Below are positions 11,641-21,713 of a stretch of DNA of 64,000 nt, in pieces. The notes under the pieces were generated by a model. It had not been told where the DNA came from, ran no database searches, and saw only the letters and a list, made by a program, of their open reading frames with translations. The translations under genes were made by a program, and so were the position numbers. Source of the DNA: Takakia lepidozioides. Taxonomy: Eukaryota; Streptophyta; Takakiopsida; Takakiales; Takakiaceae. Position 1 is the first letter of the stretch; the number at the start of each line of letters is the position of its first letter. The stretch covers positions 34,410,001 through 34,474,000 of the forward strand of contig CM060731.1 of the NCBI GenBank assembly GCA_030704615.1. Direction: 5' to 3'.

Positions 11641-12559
11641 CCTCTGGCAAAAGAGTTGAAAGCAGCCTGCACTTGCTTGTCTCCCAGATCAACTCACCCT
11701 GCAACACATGTTTATGCAAATGTGAACTTCTAAAAAAGTTGGCAAAAGAAATTGAGCTGAAACACGAAAGTTGCCCATAACATTTTACATTCCAAGAGAT
11801 TTCCGATGAGGCCAATGTCCTTGATTTGCCGGCACATGCATGCTCCATCGAGATGAGCAATGGCGCCGATGCGGTCTTCAGTTGGGATCCCACACCACAG
11901 GACTTTGAAGACATTGGGATTCTGCAAAACAATGTCGAATACTGCTCGCTCCATCACCAATGCAAACCAGTGCAATGCGTCATCCACCACAAACTTCTAT
12001 AAATGGTCTGTTCCATGGAGTAAGTCCATCCTCAAACTATGCAGATCCTTCATCAACTTGTTGTATGAGCGGAAATTGCCAAATTGCATCCATCTGTGTT
12101 GTAGGAAGGAAGCTGTCATGCGCTCAAAGTCCTCCTCAGTCAATCCGAACAAGTGCTTTCTTCGCACCCCAAAGGTTGGATGTGCCATAGGCATATGTCT
12201 AAGGTCTTCAGGCTGTGGGTCATCCATGAGAATCAGCTGCACAAGTAGAGGTGGCGCATTTTGGTCGCTTGTGGCTTCAATGGCAATAGCAGAGGCGGCT
12301 TCTAGAACATGGTTGGCTTCCTCAATAGAAAACTCCATGGAATAATGAAAGGGTACAAATGACCACCGGCGATCCGCAACAATCCGGTGGAGCTCATTAT
12401 GCCAATCCAAATAGGGATTAATTTCTCCCACCCTAAGCCGGGGAAGTGTGAGGTCTTCAGTGGCCTGCCTTCTATGACCTTCCAGCTTAGTCCCGTTTTC
12501 GTGCGCTCAGTGGCGAAAGCCATAGATGAGTCTTACGTGATGACCGAACTCAATCTGGG

Positions 12560-12960
12560 AACGCAAAACCGTATTATAGATCTTACAGAAGAGTCTGAGG
12601 AAGCAATTGCCAGTGGGTCTTCCATACATGTTCTTGATGTTTCCCAAGTCCATGGAGATCCGAACACCCAGCCGGCTGTCCACCAGACTGACCAGCACAC
12701 TGAACAGTGGACACATGGAAGGACTGCCGAGCAACCTGTGGCGCGGCAACATACTGTCTTCATTGATGAGCAAACTGAACCGCAGACTAACCAGCAGACT
12801 GCACAAGTCACAGATGGAAGGACTGACCAGGATGGCTCGGATCGGCAGACTGCACAGCTCATCCGGGTCGAATTACCGGTGATGGCGATCGCCAAACTGC
12901 AAAAAATGCCGTGCTATGTGAGAGAAAGGCAGTCTGCTGGTCCGCAGTCTATTGGATGAC
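12560..12960. repeat. CAGACTGACCAGCAGACT-type repeat intron
   Basis: A run of CAGACTGAC, GACCAGCAGAC and GGCAGACTGCACAG variants separates protease blocks B and C. The plus strand is open and would read as Gln/Thr/Asp-rich (QTDQ-like) repeats. I treat this as a repeat artefact, not a gene. Confidence 0.6.
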
Positions 12961-13356
12961 ATGACTTCCCATTGGCATGCGCTGCATGATGGGCTCCTAG
13001 AGAGGAGTCTGCAGAATGACAGGCTGCTCGTTGGGAGTCTGCTCCGTTGGAGTCTGCTGGATGACGGCCTGCTGAATGGGAGTCTGCTGGATGGCAGACT
13101 TGGCTGTCCCAGACGCATTCCCCCCCGACGCGTCTTGAATATGTAATGCCGCTATAGCAGCAGATGACCCAGGATACTTCAATAATATGTACTCTCGCAC
13201 GCGGTCCACTTCCGCACACACTGCAGTCGCTTGTAAAGGAGCATCATTGCTAGGTATCCGCCAAGCTTGAATGGCCCTACGAATAGAAACACGTTCATCC
13301 TGGTACACGGCAGAGAACTTGGACGTCAGGAACATGGACGTGGACTCTATATTCAC

Positions 13357-13611
13357 CTCATGCAGCGGACTGGACTCACAGACCAGCAGACTGTAACGTG
13401 CGTACGTAGGGTGGAAGCAACTAGTAGACTATACCAGTGGACTGGACCAGCGGACTGACAAACGGACTCAGTAAGTAATGCAGCGATATAAAACAGACTA
13501 ACTGACGAGCGGAGTGAGCCAGCGGACTGACCAGACTGAATAGGCAACGTGACCCCGATGATGGACTCAAACAGCACAGAGAACAGACTGGGCGGTCAGA
13601 CTGACCATTAC
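13357..13611. repeat. CAGACTGACCAG-type intron
   Basis: It begins right after the minus-strand donor GAG|GTAATG at 13611, which ends the acidic block A. It contains CAGCGGACTGACC and CAGACTAACTGAC units. Confidence 0.55.
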
Positions 13612-14570
13612 CTCCTCTACTTCATCATCATCATCTTCATCTTCAAAGTTGTTCAACCAGTTCTGTTCCGCCTATCGGATGAATGTGCGTAGCAGACCTG
13701 ACTCGACAACTCTGTAGAAATAACGGAAGAAGTCTGGATCCCCAATTGGTGGGCACTCTGGTGGGAAAAGCCCAAAGTCAACGAGGCGCAATGTGCCAGG
13801 GCAGACTGGCCCTTCAGTGCTCTGTTGAGTTTTTGGTTTTGACCCTAAACCGATGGCATGGGTCGCGATATTTGTGTGAGTCTGTTGCCGAGTCTGGTCA
13901 GGCAAGTCAATGTCTACTGGACTTATCACCCCTTCCAGGCCCTGAGCAGATTCACTTTCAGTATTAGTACTGATGGTGTGGGTCTGCCGCCCAAGACGGG
14001 GTTCAGTCTGTTGCGTGGATTTTGCCCTTGCCTCGCGAGCAGACCTTGCAGCCTTCTCCTTTTTTTGCCTCTCCTTTTTTTGGGCCCCATCACTCAGTTT
14101 AAGTTTTCTGGGAGCGTCCAACGTTCCCTGCACTTGCAAATCCTCCATTGACGGGCCACCAGAATGGACGCCATACCGTGCGCGTACTTCATCTAATTCC
14201 AAAGTGCGGGGGTCAAGCACTGATCCGCGCAAGCGCATTGTGGCCTCTTTGACAATCGACATTTCTTTCAGTATCGGCCAAGGCTTGAAATCCCGTGGAA
14301 TCATTGCAACAGTCTCCTTGCAACCCGTGTCAACACAATGTCGATTTAGTTGGATTTTGTCCTTGATAACCTCTTCACAGAAGGGACAGAAGAGCTTGTC
14401 CTTCTGCCAATTCGAGTTTTTGGGCTTCCGGGCGCGGAGGTCTACAAATGCTTCCACTATTTTATGATCAAACTCGTCTGATGAGTACCAGTACCTTCGC
14501 TCCTTCTTCAGTCTGGTTTGGTGCACAAATCCACCCAGTCCGCTCCACCCTTTTTACAAGCATCCTCCAT

Positions 14571-16298
14571 CGCTACAAAATGAAACGAAGGTGCAAGGAC
14601 AATGAGCGACAGATAGAAGTCCTATGAAAAGACTCACCCTAAGCAAGAAGATGACACAGAATGGAATGGAAACACCGCAGCAAGTGAGAACCTCACCGAG
14701 CCGATGAACTTCGAGTTGTTACGAAGGCGAGCGTGTTTGCGACGCTTCGCGGCTCACCGCGACTCTCCACACCTGGGGAAGAACGGTCGTCTTTCGTTAC
14801 GGTGATGGAAACGCAAAGAGGAAAACAAAACAGTGCAAAACAATGCGAAGAAACAGGCGCGAAGAGAATGGAGTCGATCGCACAGGGAACATGAGAAGAA
14901 AGTAGAAGTAGAAGGGGGAAAGCGGGCATGGCACTGCCAACGTGGCGCAATTTCACAGGCGCCAACTATCCGCCGTCATCGCATTGAATACGTCCACCGA
15001 ACAAACGCATCGTACTTAATTCATCCACGGTCCTCGCAAGTGCAGCAGACTCATTTCCCATCGGGCCGAGAGTCCACCGGACCGCCAGTCCAGCGGACTA
15101 TTCGCTTTGCTGATGCGAAACGGCTTCATATTGGAGGCACTTCCCTGCCAGCGGAATGAAGACAAAAGAGAGTAAGGGGAGAACAGGAAAGTCGAACACA
15201 CCCATTGCGAACAGACTCGCGGCACAACAGACTGATGCATGCACAGTCCAACAGACTGATATCCATAGAGGAGAACTGTCCAGCAGACGGACGTTTCGCC
15301 AGACTGACGGAAGAACAAGCCAAAAGACTGTCCGGAGGGAAAATAAGAAGTCAAACAGACTTAGTGCAACAGACTTCCGACACAACAGACTGACAAATTC
15401 ACAAGTGCGACAGACTGATATCCCAACAGACGGACTTCTAGCAGACCACCTCCAAACTAACTGTTGTGCACGCGATAAGAGGAATATCCGGAGCACTGAC
15501 GGGCCAGTGGACCCACTGTGAATAGACTCGCGACACAACGGACCTCAAACATCCACACCAATTGTCTCAGCCTGGTCCGTCTCCTGGCAAATGCGACAAT
15601 GTACCGATTCTGCACCTACTCCCGTCGTGGCTCAGACATCTGTATTCAGCAGGTGGTGTGGATGTTTGAGGACCTTACGACTGGATGATGTTCCGTGACG
15701 ACTCGAATTGTTTTTTTGTGTTGTCATCCCTTATATAATACCATGTGGATCCATCACAAAGCTGGGTTGCTTCAGATTCTCCACCATTTTCCACAACTTA
15801 TGCACGACGGATGCAAGCCGCTATACTTGGTCACATATACAGTCCCATCGTCCGATACGAAATCTGCGATACACGCCCCCATGTGCATACGCTTCCACCA
15901 TTGTTACCCATGGGTTCCTTTAATGAACTAAACTTGTGAAGGCTCTCATGAGGGATGCAGTACGAAGGGGCTAAACGTATCATGACGGATCACAAGCAGA
16001 GGACGTTATCGACGACAGATGTCCGCATTTTCCATATTTATGACATAGAACCAAACCATAAAATGAAGGTTCCCGAAAGCACAACAAGAAGGCAAAAATA
16101 GTGGAAGCATATGCACGATGGTGGCTGTAGTGCCGAGACAGTCCTCTCATGTTCAAGCACACGCTTCATCATCATCATGAACATCGCGCGCAAAAGAGGA
16201 ACAGTCGCGTGCATGGAAACGCCTACCGCAACATCGGACAACAAACAGCCGTCAAAAGAGAGCGGCCGGGATTTGGTGGGAAGATCATTGCCATTTTC
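14571..16298. other. Right internal region of the MULE, no supported gene
   Basis: Between about 15030 and 15540 there are CAACAGACTGA-type words. The remaining parts (14571-15030 and 15540-16298) are unique-looking sequence with short open frames only. By position this is the upstream region and possible 5' exons of the protease gene, whose promoter should lie in or near the right terminus. I could not identify an exon. Confidence 0.45.
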
Positions 16299-16569
16299 GC
16301 AGCCCTAAAAATGGAGGGCTCGGATGGGTTATGGGAATGGACGGTGGCGATCCTGCGCCGTCAGCGGACTGGATGGCAGGGGACTGGCCAGCGGACTGGC
16401 GGGCAGACTGACGGACTGGCAGACTGCTGGGCAGTGGACTGGCCAGAACCGGACTGGCAGGCAGACTGGCGGACTGGCAGGCAGACTGACGGACTGGCAG
16501 ACTGGAGGGCAGCGGACTCATGGGCATTGAAGACCCTATTGAAGACCCCATTATCTTAAAATGAGAGGC
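16299..16569 (-). repeat. Right terminal inverted repeat of the MULE
   Basis: It pairs with 4203-4538. It starts GCAGCCCTAAAAATGGAGGG and ends in CTTAAAATGAGAGGC. Near the tip, the TTGAAGACCC box occurs twice in tandem where the left end has it once. The body is made of GGACTGGCAGGCAGACTGGC units. Confidence 0.9.
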
Positions 16570-16578
16570 CTTCTCATG
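16570..16578. repeat. Right 9-bp target-site duplication
   Basis: CTTCTCATG is identical to 4194-4202 and directly abuts the MULE. Confidence 0.93.
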
Positions 16579-17260
16579 TTGTTTGTAATAAGATCAAAAT
16601 TTCATTGAACAAAAATCAATACAAATATATTCGTGCAAAAATAACTTCCTAACAAACCGCAATCTATTTGTGAGAGCTCCATGTAACTTCGAAAGGCCCT
16701 TGCATGGACTCCACTACGTCATCATAGTAGGGTTTCCAAGGAAATGAAAGGTAGTTGGAGCCTGGAAGGGCCCATGGACATTGGGTGTCTATTTTGTAAT
16801 TTTATTCTTAAGAAAATAAATGTTTTTCTATGCCTAAATCTAAAAAATTATAGGATGAAGATGCCTAATGTGAGAAATGGTTCTCAAAACGTGCCGAATT
16901 TGCTGATTGATTGAATTTATTATTATGCGCAAAAAAATGCCTAAAATGGTTGTATGGGGACGGTAATGTGTAATCTAGCTCAATTGGTTTTACAACAAAC
17001 CAAAACCAAGAAAATAAAGAATGACATGGCGTCTCACCGGGCATTGATTATGGCGGGAGATTCTTGGTCGAGGGACCAAGAAAGGAACCTTGTGATTTGG
17101 AGTTTGGCTCACCAATTCAAGTATGGAAACATTAAAATATAAATTTCTCAAATGACCCTGACCTTGAGTTAGAATCAAATGTTACCCCACCGCTTGCTAT
17201 GTACATGCCTCATGGCCTCCGGTCTTGGTTATTTTTTCCAAGACTCCTATTAATATGGCC
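16579..17260. other. AT-rich stretch without a gene
   Basis: No coding region can be supported. The text AATGCCTAA(T/A) recurs here (about 16862 and 16938) and also left of the MULE (4088 and 4152). This suggests that the MULE landed inside an older repetitive sequence. Confidence 0.45.
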
Positions 17261-17261
17261 T

Positions 17262-17465
17262 CCGTGGCAACCAGCATGTAGCCCAGTGGTAATGGGCACA
17301 TACCACGTTAGATGTGGTTGTGGGTTCAAACCACGGTCTGGTGTGTCATGAAGGTGTCTATCTTTCAGCTGGAAGGCAGTAGCCCTTGTGGTAACGCCAT
17401 AAGTTAAGTTACACTCCCTTCAGGAGGCGTCATGCTTCTTCTTTAAAGGGCCTCTGTTCCCCTTT
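17262..17465 (+). repeat. tRNA-derived SINE
   Basis: The left part has an A-box-like TAGCCCAGTGGTAATGGGC and a B-box GGGTTCAAACCAC, spaced as in tRNA genes (a bipartite Pol III promoter). An unrelated body of about 130 bp follows, and the segment is followed by a T-rich tract (TTTCTTTATTTTTATTT). A clear target duplication was not found, so the ends are approximate. Confidence 0.65.
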
Positions 17466-18691
17466 CTTTATTTTTATTTATTTTTAAATCTTGAATGTGG
17501 CAGGAAAGATGAAATACACCTCATGTTAAATTTTCTTGGACTTGGAAGCTGGCCCCAGTTGGTCCATGGCCTTTACACATGCCAACTTTGGTCCCTACTA
17601 TATTATTATTCTAATATGCATCTAGGGACCAAGATCTGGACCAATTGGTCTAGATGCTTGATCCACAGTCTAAAGTGGCCCTTAGAGGGGAGAACCAGTA
17701 GCCAGTTACATGCTAACCCAGTGGTTTTGAGGAGTTTTGGAGTGATAATCGAAACCTTAGGAGTTTACATAGGAAATTGACAATTGTAGTTACCATTAGA
17801 TGGGAAGCAACCTACTCCCCAACCCACTTAGCCAGAAAGCTACTCTTTATGAACACATCCTGATCAGTTGATGTTCATTGCTCCTCACGAGTATGTATGA
17901 ATTGTCTAGGATTGCTAGCAGACAAGAGAGTAGTTAGCCCAAGTAATGAACATTAAAGCACCGAGCACCATTGCACGCACTGTTTCTCCAGTGTCCACAC
18001 ACTCACAACACAGACAGTCTGTACTCAACTTATTAGTACTTGATGGAAGAGGTTTTGTCGGGGGCGTCTGGGATGTTTGGTAGATGTACAGATTCAGCAT
18101 CTGGGCCGGATCCTCCTATCCACGACTATACTGTAGAGAAAATTGGTTCATCTGGTTGGGTTATCTGGCAGATTAGTGCATCGCCCTTCTACCTAGATCT
18201 ATAATGAGAGCAGTCGGATAACCCAGCTCCAATTTCTAAGCCTGTTTTAGAACATCTTCGGGAATCGGGGTGCTAATCGTCCACAGTGAAGGTTCTTGAA
18301 TAGAACCGTGCGCTAGGCCGATGGCGATGCGCTCGCACGATCTTGGTAATGGGCCGCACAGTCCGCCTGACAGTCCCCAGACTTCTCGCTTTCCTTCTGT
18401 CCGCTTTGCCTTGTTTCTGTAACTGTTCTGACTACCTACTAGGCTTGGAAGGCGTGTACACTGGGGGAGGTTTAGAAAGGCCTAGCTGCAGGTCTCTGAT
18501 CCTTACTGTCCACACATGAGTAGTGGGCAGGAAATAGGAGTTCACCTAGTTTGGATATCTCAGACTGGAGATTTCGAGGTGAGAACTGAAAAGCCTTAGC
18601 AATGCAACAGACATTGTAGGATTGGGGAGTGTCTGCACGACACAGCCAATCTCTCCACAAACTTGCGCAAGGAATACTTGGTCGGAAGACC
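17466..18691. other. Upstream region of the PR-1 gene, no gene seen
   Basis: About 1.2 kb without a recognisable coding region. It would contain the promoter of the CAP gene at 18692. I could not place a convincing TATA box. Confidence 0.4.
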
Positions 18692-19219
18692 ATGGCTGCC
18701 AGCTACAGGATCGTGCGCTCACAAAGCGCTGTGATTCTAGCATGGACCACTCTTCTAGCGTGCGGGATGTGGAAGCCAGCTGAGGCAAACTGGGCGGCGA
18801 GCGAAATCGAGAGTTTTCTCGGTCCCCAAAACGCGGCCCGAGCTCGGATTGGCCTCCGGCCCCTTCAGTGGGACGACCGTCTCGCAGGTTACGCACACTG
18901 GTGGGCCGTTGAAAGACGAGAGTATGGCGATTGCCAACTCCAGCACTCGGGAGGGCCATACGGAGAAAACATTTTCTGGGGATCAGGCAAGAGTTGGCAG
19001 CCTTCGGACGCCGCGAATGAATGGGTGAATGAGGGGAAATGGTACGACTACTACTCCAATTCTTGCTTCTACTACAGAGCCTGTGGGCATTACACTCAAA
19101 TCGTCTGGCGCAGAACTACCAGGGTGGGATGTGCGAGACAAGTGTGCAGTGACGGCAGCATCTTCATGACCTGCAACTACTACCCGCCTGGTAACTGGGT
19201 GGGGCAGAGGCCTTACTAG
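18692..19219 (+). CDS. PR1: PR-1 / CAP-domain secreted protein
   Basis: A single exon of 175 residues starts at ATG 18692. The open frame continues upstream, but this Met is followed by a signal-peptide-like hydrophobic stretch (residues about 10-32, ending near PAEANW). The CAP domain follows with QNAARARIGLRPLQWD, the His of YAHWW, GENIFWG, the GHYTQIVWR signature and the C-terminal CNYYPPGN signature. The mature part has six cysteines, as in plant PR-1. Family role: secreted sterol- or lipid-binding proteins induced in defence. The last 11 residues, PPGNWVGQRPY after CNYY, fit the CAPE-peptide pattern seen in tomato and Arabidopsis PR-1. Length and intronless structure are typical. Confidence 0.93.
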   Translation: MAASYRIVRSQSAVILAWTTLLACGMWKPAEANWAASEIESFLGPQNAARARIGLRPLQWDDRLAGYAHWWAVERREYGDCQLQHSGGPYGENIFWGSGKSWQPSDAANEWVNEGKWYDYYSNSCFYYRACGHYTQIVWRRTTRVGCARQVCSDGSIFMTCNYYPPGNWVGQRPY

Positions 19220-21713
19220 GCAGCTGCAAGAAGTGTAATCTTTCTCTTTCTCTTCAGGACTCTCTCTTCCGATCAACATAATAACCACATTGCCTCACAC
19301 ATCTGTGCCATATTGTATACTGCAATCCTTCATTGGGCCGGCCTTGTGTGATCTATCTCCAGGGAGAGCGACCTCCGACCTGATATCCATGATGTTACAG
19401 ACTCCCGTGTTTGGGCTTAGAGTTATCAACCGGAGCTGTAACACGAGTTCTTCAACTTTAGCCTCAGTGTAATCTGTACTGAGCGCCAATCCTGGACCCC
19501 AGGTGGTGCGAACTTCGTCGTAAGAATAGACATATAGGAATTGTTGCCACTCTTTGCGTAGGCGCTCTACTCAGTCTGGAACTCTTACGACCTTGTTCCA
19601 TAATATTCCTTTTCTCAAAGATATGATCATCCAATGGGGGGGCCGGAAGCTTCGTCTCTCGAGTTCTGACCGGTTTTGAACTAACTACAATGTTCCAGCT
19701 AGGATGCCGATCTATAGTCCAAGGTGCAGTTGTATATGATGTGTCTACCTGCAGGTCCCTCATCAATTGATCATGCAGATGTGCCAGAAATTTTGAACCT
19801 CGCTAATGTCACGAACATCGAAGTAATCTCGACATCCATATGCCCGTGACACAGATTTACATGTAAAATAATCGGAGGGATCAGTCGGGTGCCATTGCTA
19901 GTCGATAGTCGGTTCAACATATTATGTATAGAGCTACCACGCTACCACCAGCTTGCTTTGATGGAAGCTCTATCAGGACTGTGAAAACACATGCATGCGC
20001 ATGCACATTGCAGAGGACCATGCTTGCAGCTGTAAGAGAGTTGTAGAAGATATATTTGTACTTGTCTACACGCTGTGATCTGCAAGGACTGGAAGAGGAG
20101 GCTTCAATGCATTCTTGAGCATGCATTTTGGCTTAGAAAACTCAAATCTCCATCGTCTAGGGGCGCGTATGGAAATTTCGATTGCTAAATTCCTCGCTGA
20201 ACACACCTACAATCTCGATGCACTCTAGTCTAAGCTTGTGGAAGAAGTAGCTATAGTTGCTGCTGACCCTGCGACTTGGGTGTCCAGAAACAGCCCATTC
20301 AGATTAGGAGTACGTGCTTGGCATTTGCTAGCAACACCATGCCTCACACAGCTGGGTGTCCTCAACATGAAAGAATTCATCAGGTCCAACTCACGATCAG
20401 ACCACATAGCAAGGTTCATGAATGTGGCAGTTGGTGCACAGACACAAGCCTTCAATTCTTAGAAGGGGAAAAAGAAACAATTAGCAAATGGCTGAGGTCA
20501 TCATTGTGCTGTTTGTCACCTGGTTGAGCCAAGACCTGCAACAACAGGGGTGCACCAAATGTTCCTTGGCAGGCTCAGCTTTTTCCTTCAAAGTGTCTGG
20601 CAATCTGAGTGCTCACAAGGTCCCCACTCATGCTGGATATTGAAACGTTGAAAAGCACTTCATCTGCAAAGGGCTCTACTAAGAGAAAACGCCATGGTGC
20701 TCACCATTTGAGTACTCAGACTGATAACGCAGAAAAGAATTTCATCAGCATGTCTAAATGTGCAAAGGGCTACAAAAGCAAAAGCCATGGTGCTTACTTC
20801 TTACTAATAACAAGGGTATTGGGTCATTCGAAGGTACTCATACATTTCTCAAGGCTGTCAGCTTCATGGCTCTTGTTGTGGATCATCTACCTATTTCCCT
20901 ATCACAAGTGAGGCATTAGATGTCAGGATTCAGAGTAATTGAGGTGATTACGAAGAGAACAGCTAGAAAGGACTGTAGATTGTCTATAAGTCAACTAGAT
21001 ATATGGGGATACATGCATCTATTAACATTGTCACCCCAGTTTCACTACGGCTTCCAGATGGAATGAAGTTCTCAATGTGGTTCTTGTGTCTTTGGTTAGA
21101 ATGTTTTGACACGTTTCTCAATGTCTGCCATGGTTGTCAATCTTTGGGACAGGTCAGGATGAACTATGATGTTGAGCATCCCAACCTTCCCAAGCCAAGA
21201 ACTGAAAATTAGCCGTAGTCCAAGGCAAATGTGTTAGACAGAATTTCTTCAACTGATAAGCAAATCTCCAGAACTTTCAGAAGACCATCACTTACTCCTA
21301 CCATAACTCCTTCTGAAGTCCCACAATCTGCACTACAAAAGGTAGACAAGCAGTACAAATTTCAGGAAAAGAATGAAGTTGAATATATGCTCTACCATTA
21401 CTCAAAGAAAGCTTTTGTATATCTCCGCAGCAGAGGTCCACATAATTTCTCCTTTGTGGAAGTTCTTCCCAAAAATGATCAGTGGCATCTTCATCTATTT
21501 AAAAGGAACTACATTGTTGAGCTACAGCCGTTGAATGAGCCCAAGTGCTTGATGATGTTGGCTTCATTCAGAACTCAGCCATGGGTTAGGATATAATCCC
21601 CTGACTCCTAGGAATGAGGGAAACAGTCTCAGAACATTACCAAGCCTCCCCATGAATTCTGAAGAATTAGCGTTCAGTGAGTGGGCCATTCGTAGAATGT
21701 AATGGCTGCTAGT
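19220..21713. other. Intergenic, no supported gene
   Basis: Open frames exist (for example 21231-21596 plus, about 120 residues) but lack recognisable domains or good start contexts. No repeats of note were seen. Confidence 0.4.

Larger units (their letters stand above)
8783..14570 (-). pseudogene. Ulp1-like (C48) cysteine protease gene of the MULE, broken
   Basis: Coding blocks on the minus strand, 5' to 3', are as follows. Block A, about 14570-13612, has a C2H2-like finger (CPFCEEVIKDK...RHCVDTGC) and an acidic end. Block B starts about 13344. Block C, 12464 to about 11740, begins ATEDLTLPRLRVGE. Block E, 10441-10038, is basic and low complexity. Block F, about 9850-9441, ends CDFILVPIGDE. 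Block G, 9206-8783, joins in phase across a GTAAGA/GCAG intron to give ...GDEGHWSVCIIDL. The catalytic His-Trp is at 9202. A Gln-containing PQQPFSWEC with Cys codon 8986-8984 sits where Ulp1/SENP proteases have the oxyanion Gln and nucleophile. The place of the triad Asp reads NSI rather than DSL, so Asn may replace it. Known C48 enzymes process or remove SUMO, and the role in MULEs is unknown. In-frame TAG stops near 13672 and 12000, an uncertain start, and a phase clash between E and F argue for decay. Confidence 0.75.
4203..16569. mobile_element. 12.4-kb two-gene Mutator-like element (MULE)
   Basis: The element is bounded by a perfect 9-bp direct duplication (CTTCTCATG) and by inverted termini beginning GCCACTCATTTTAAG on the left and GCCTCTCATTTTAAG on the right. 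Homology between the termini runs in to 4538 and back to 16299. Inside are a plus-strand MULE transposase gene (about 4.85-7.95 kb) and a minus-strand Ulp1-like protease gene (about 14.6-8.8 kb), transcribed towards each other. Long stretches of a CAGTCYGCTG-type word fill introns and spacers and also make up much of the termini. Both genes carry frameshifts or stops, so this copy is probably not autonomous. MULEs with a Ulp1-like second gene are known from flowering plants (Kaonashi-type). Placing this copy in that group is inference. Confidence 0.92.

Noticed and set aside
12387-12959. 190-codon plus-strand frame with QTDQ-type repeats
   Set aside because: Its first half is antisense to the well-formed protease block C and its second half is word repeat.
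21003-21596. Two plus-strand frames (69 and 121 codons) that might be exons
   Set aside because: No recognisable domain, no ATG in good context, and no phase-consistent splice join could be found.
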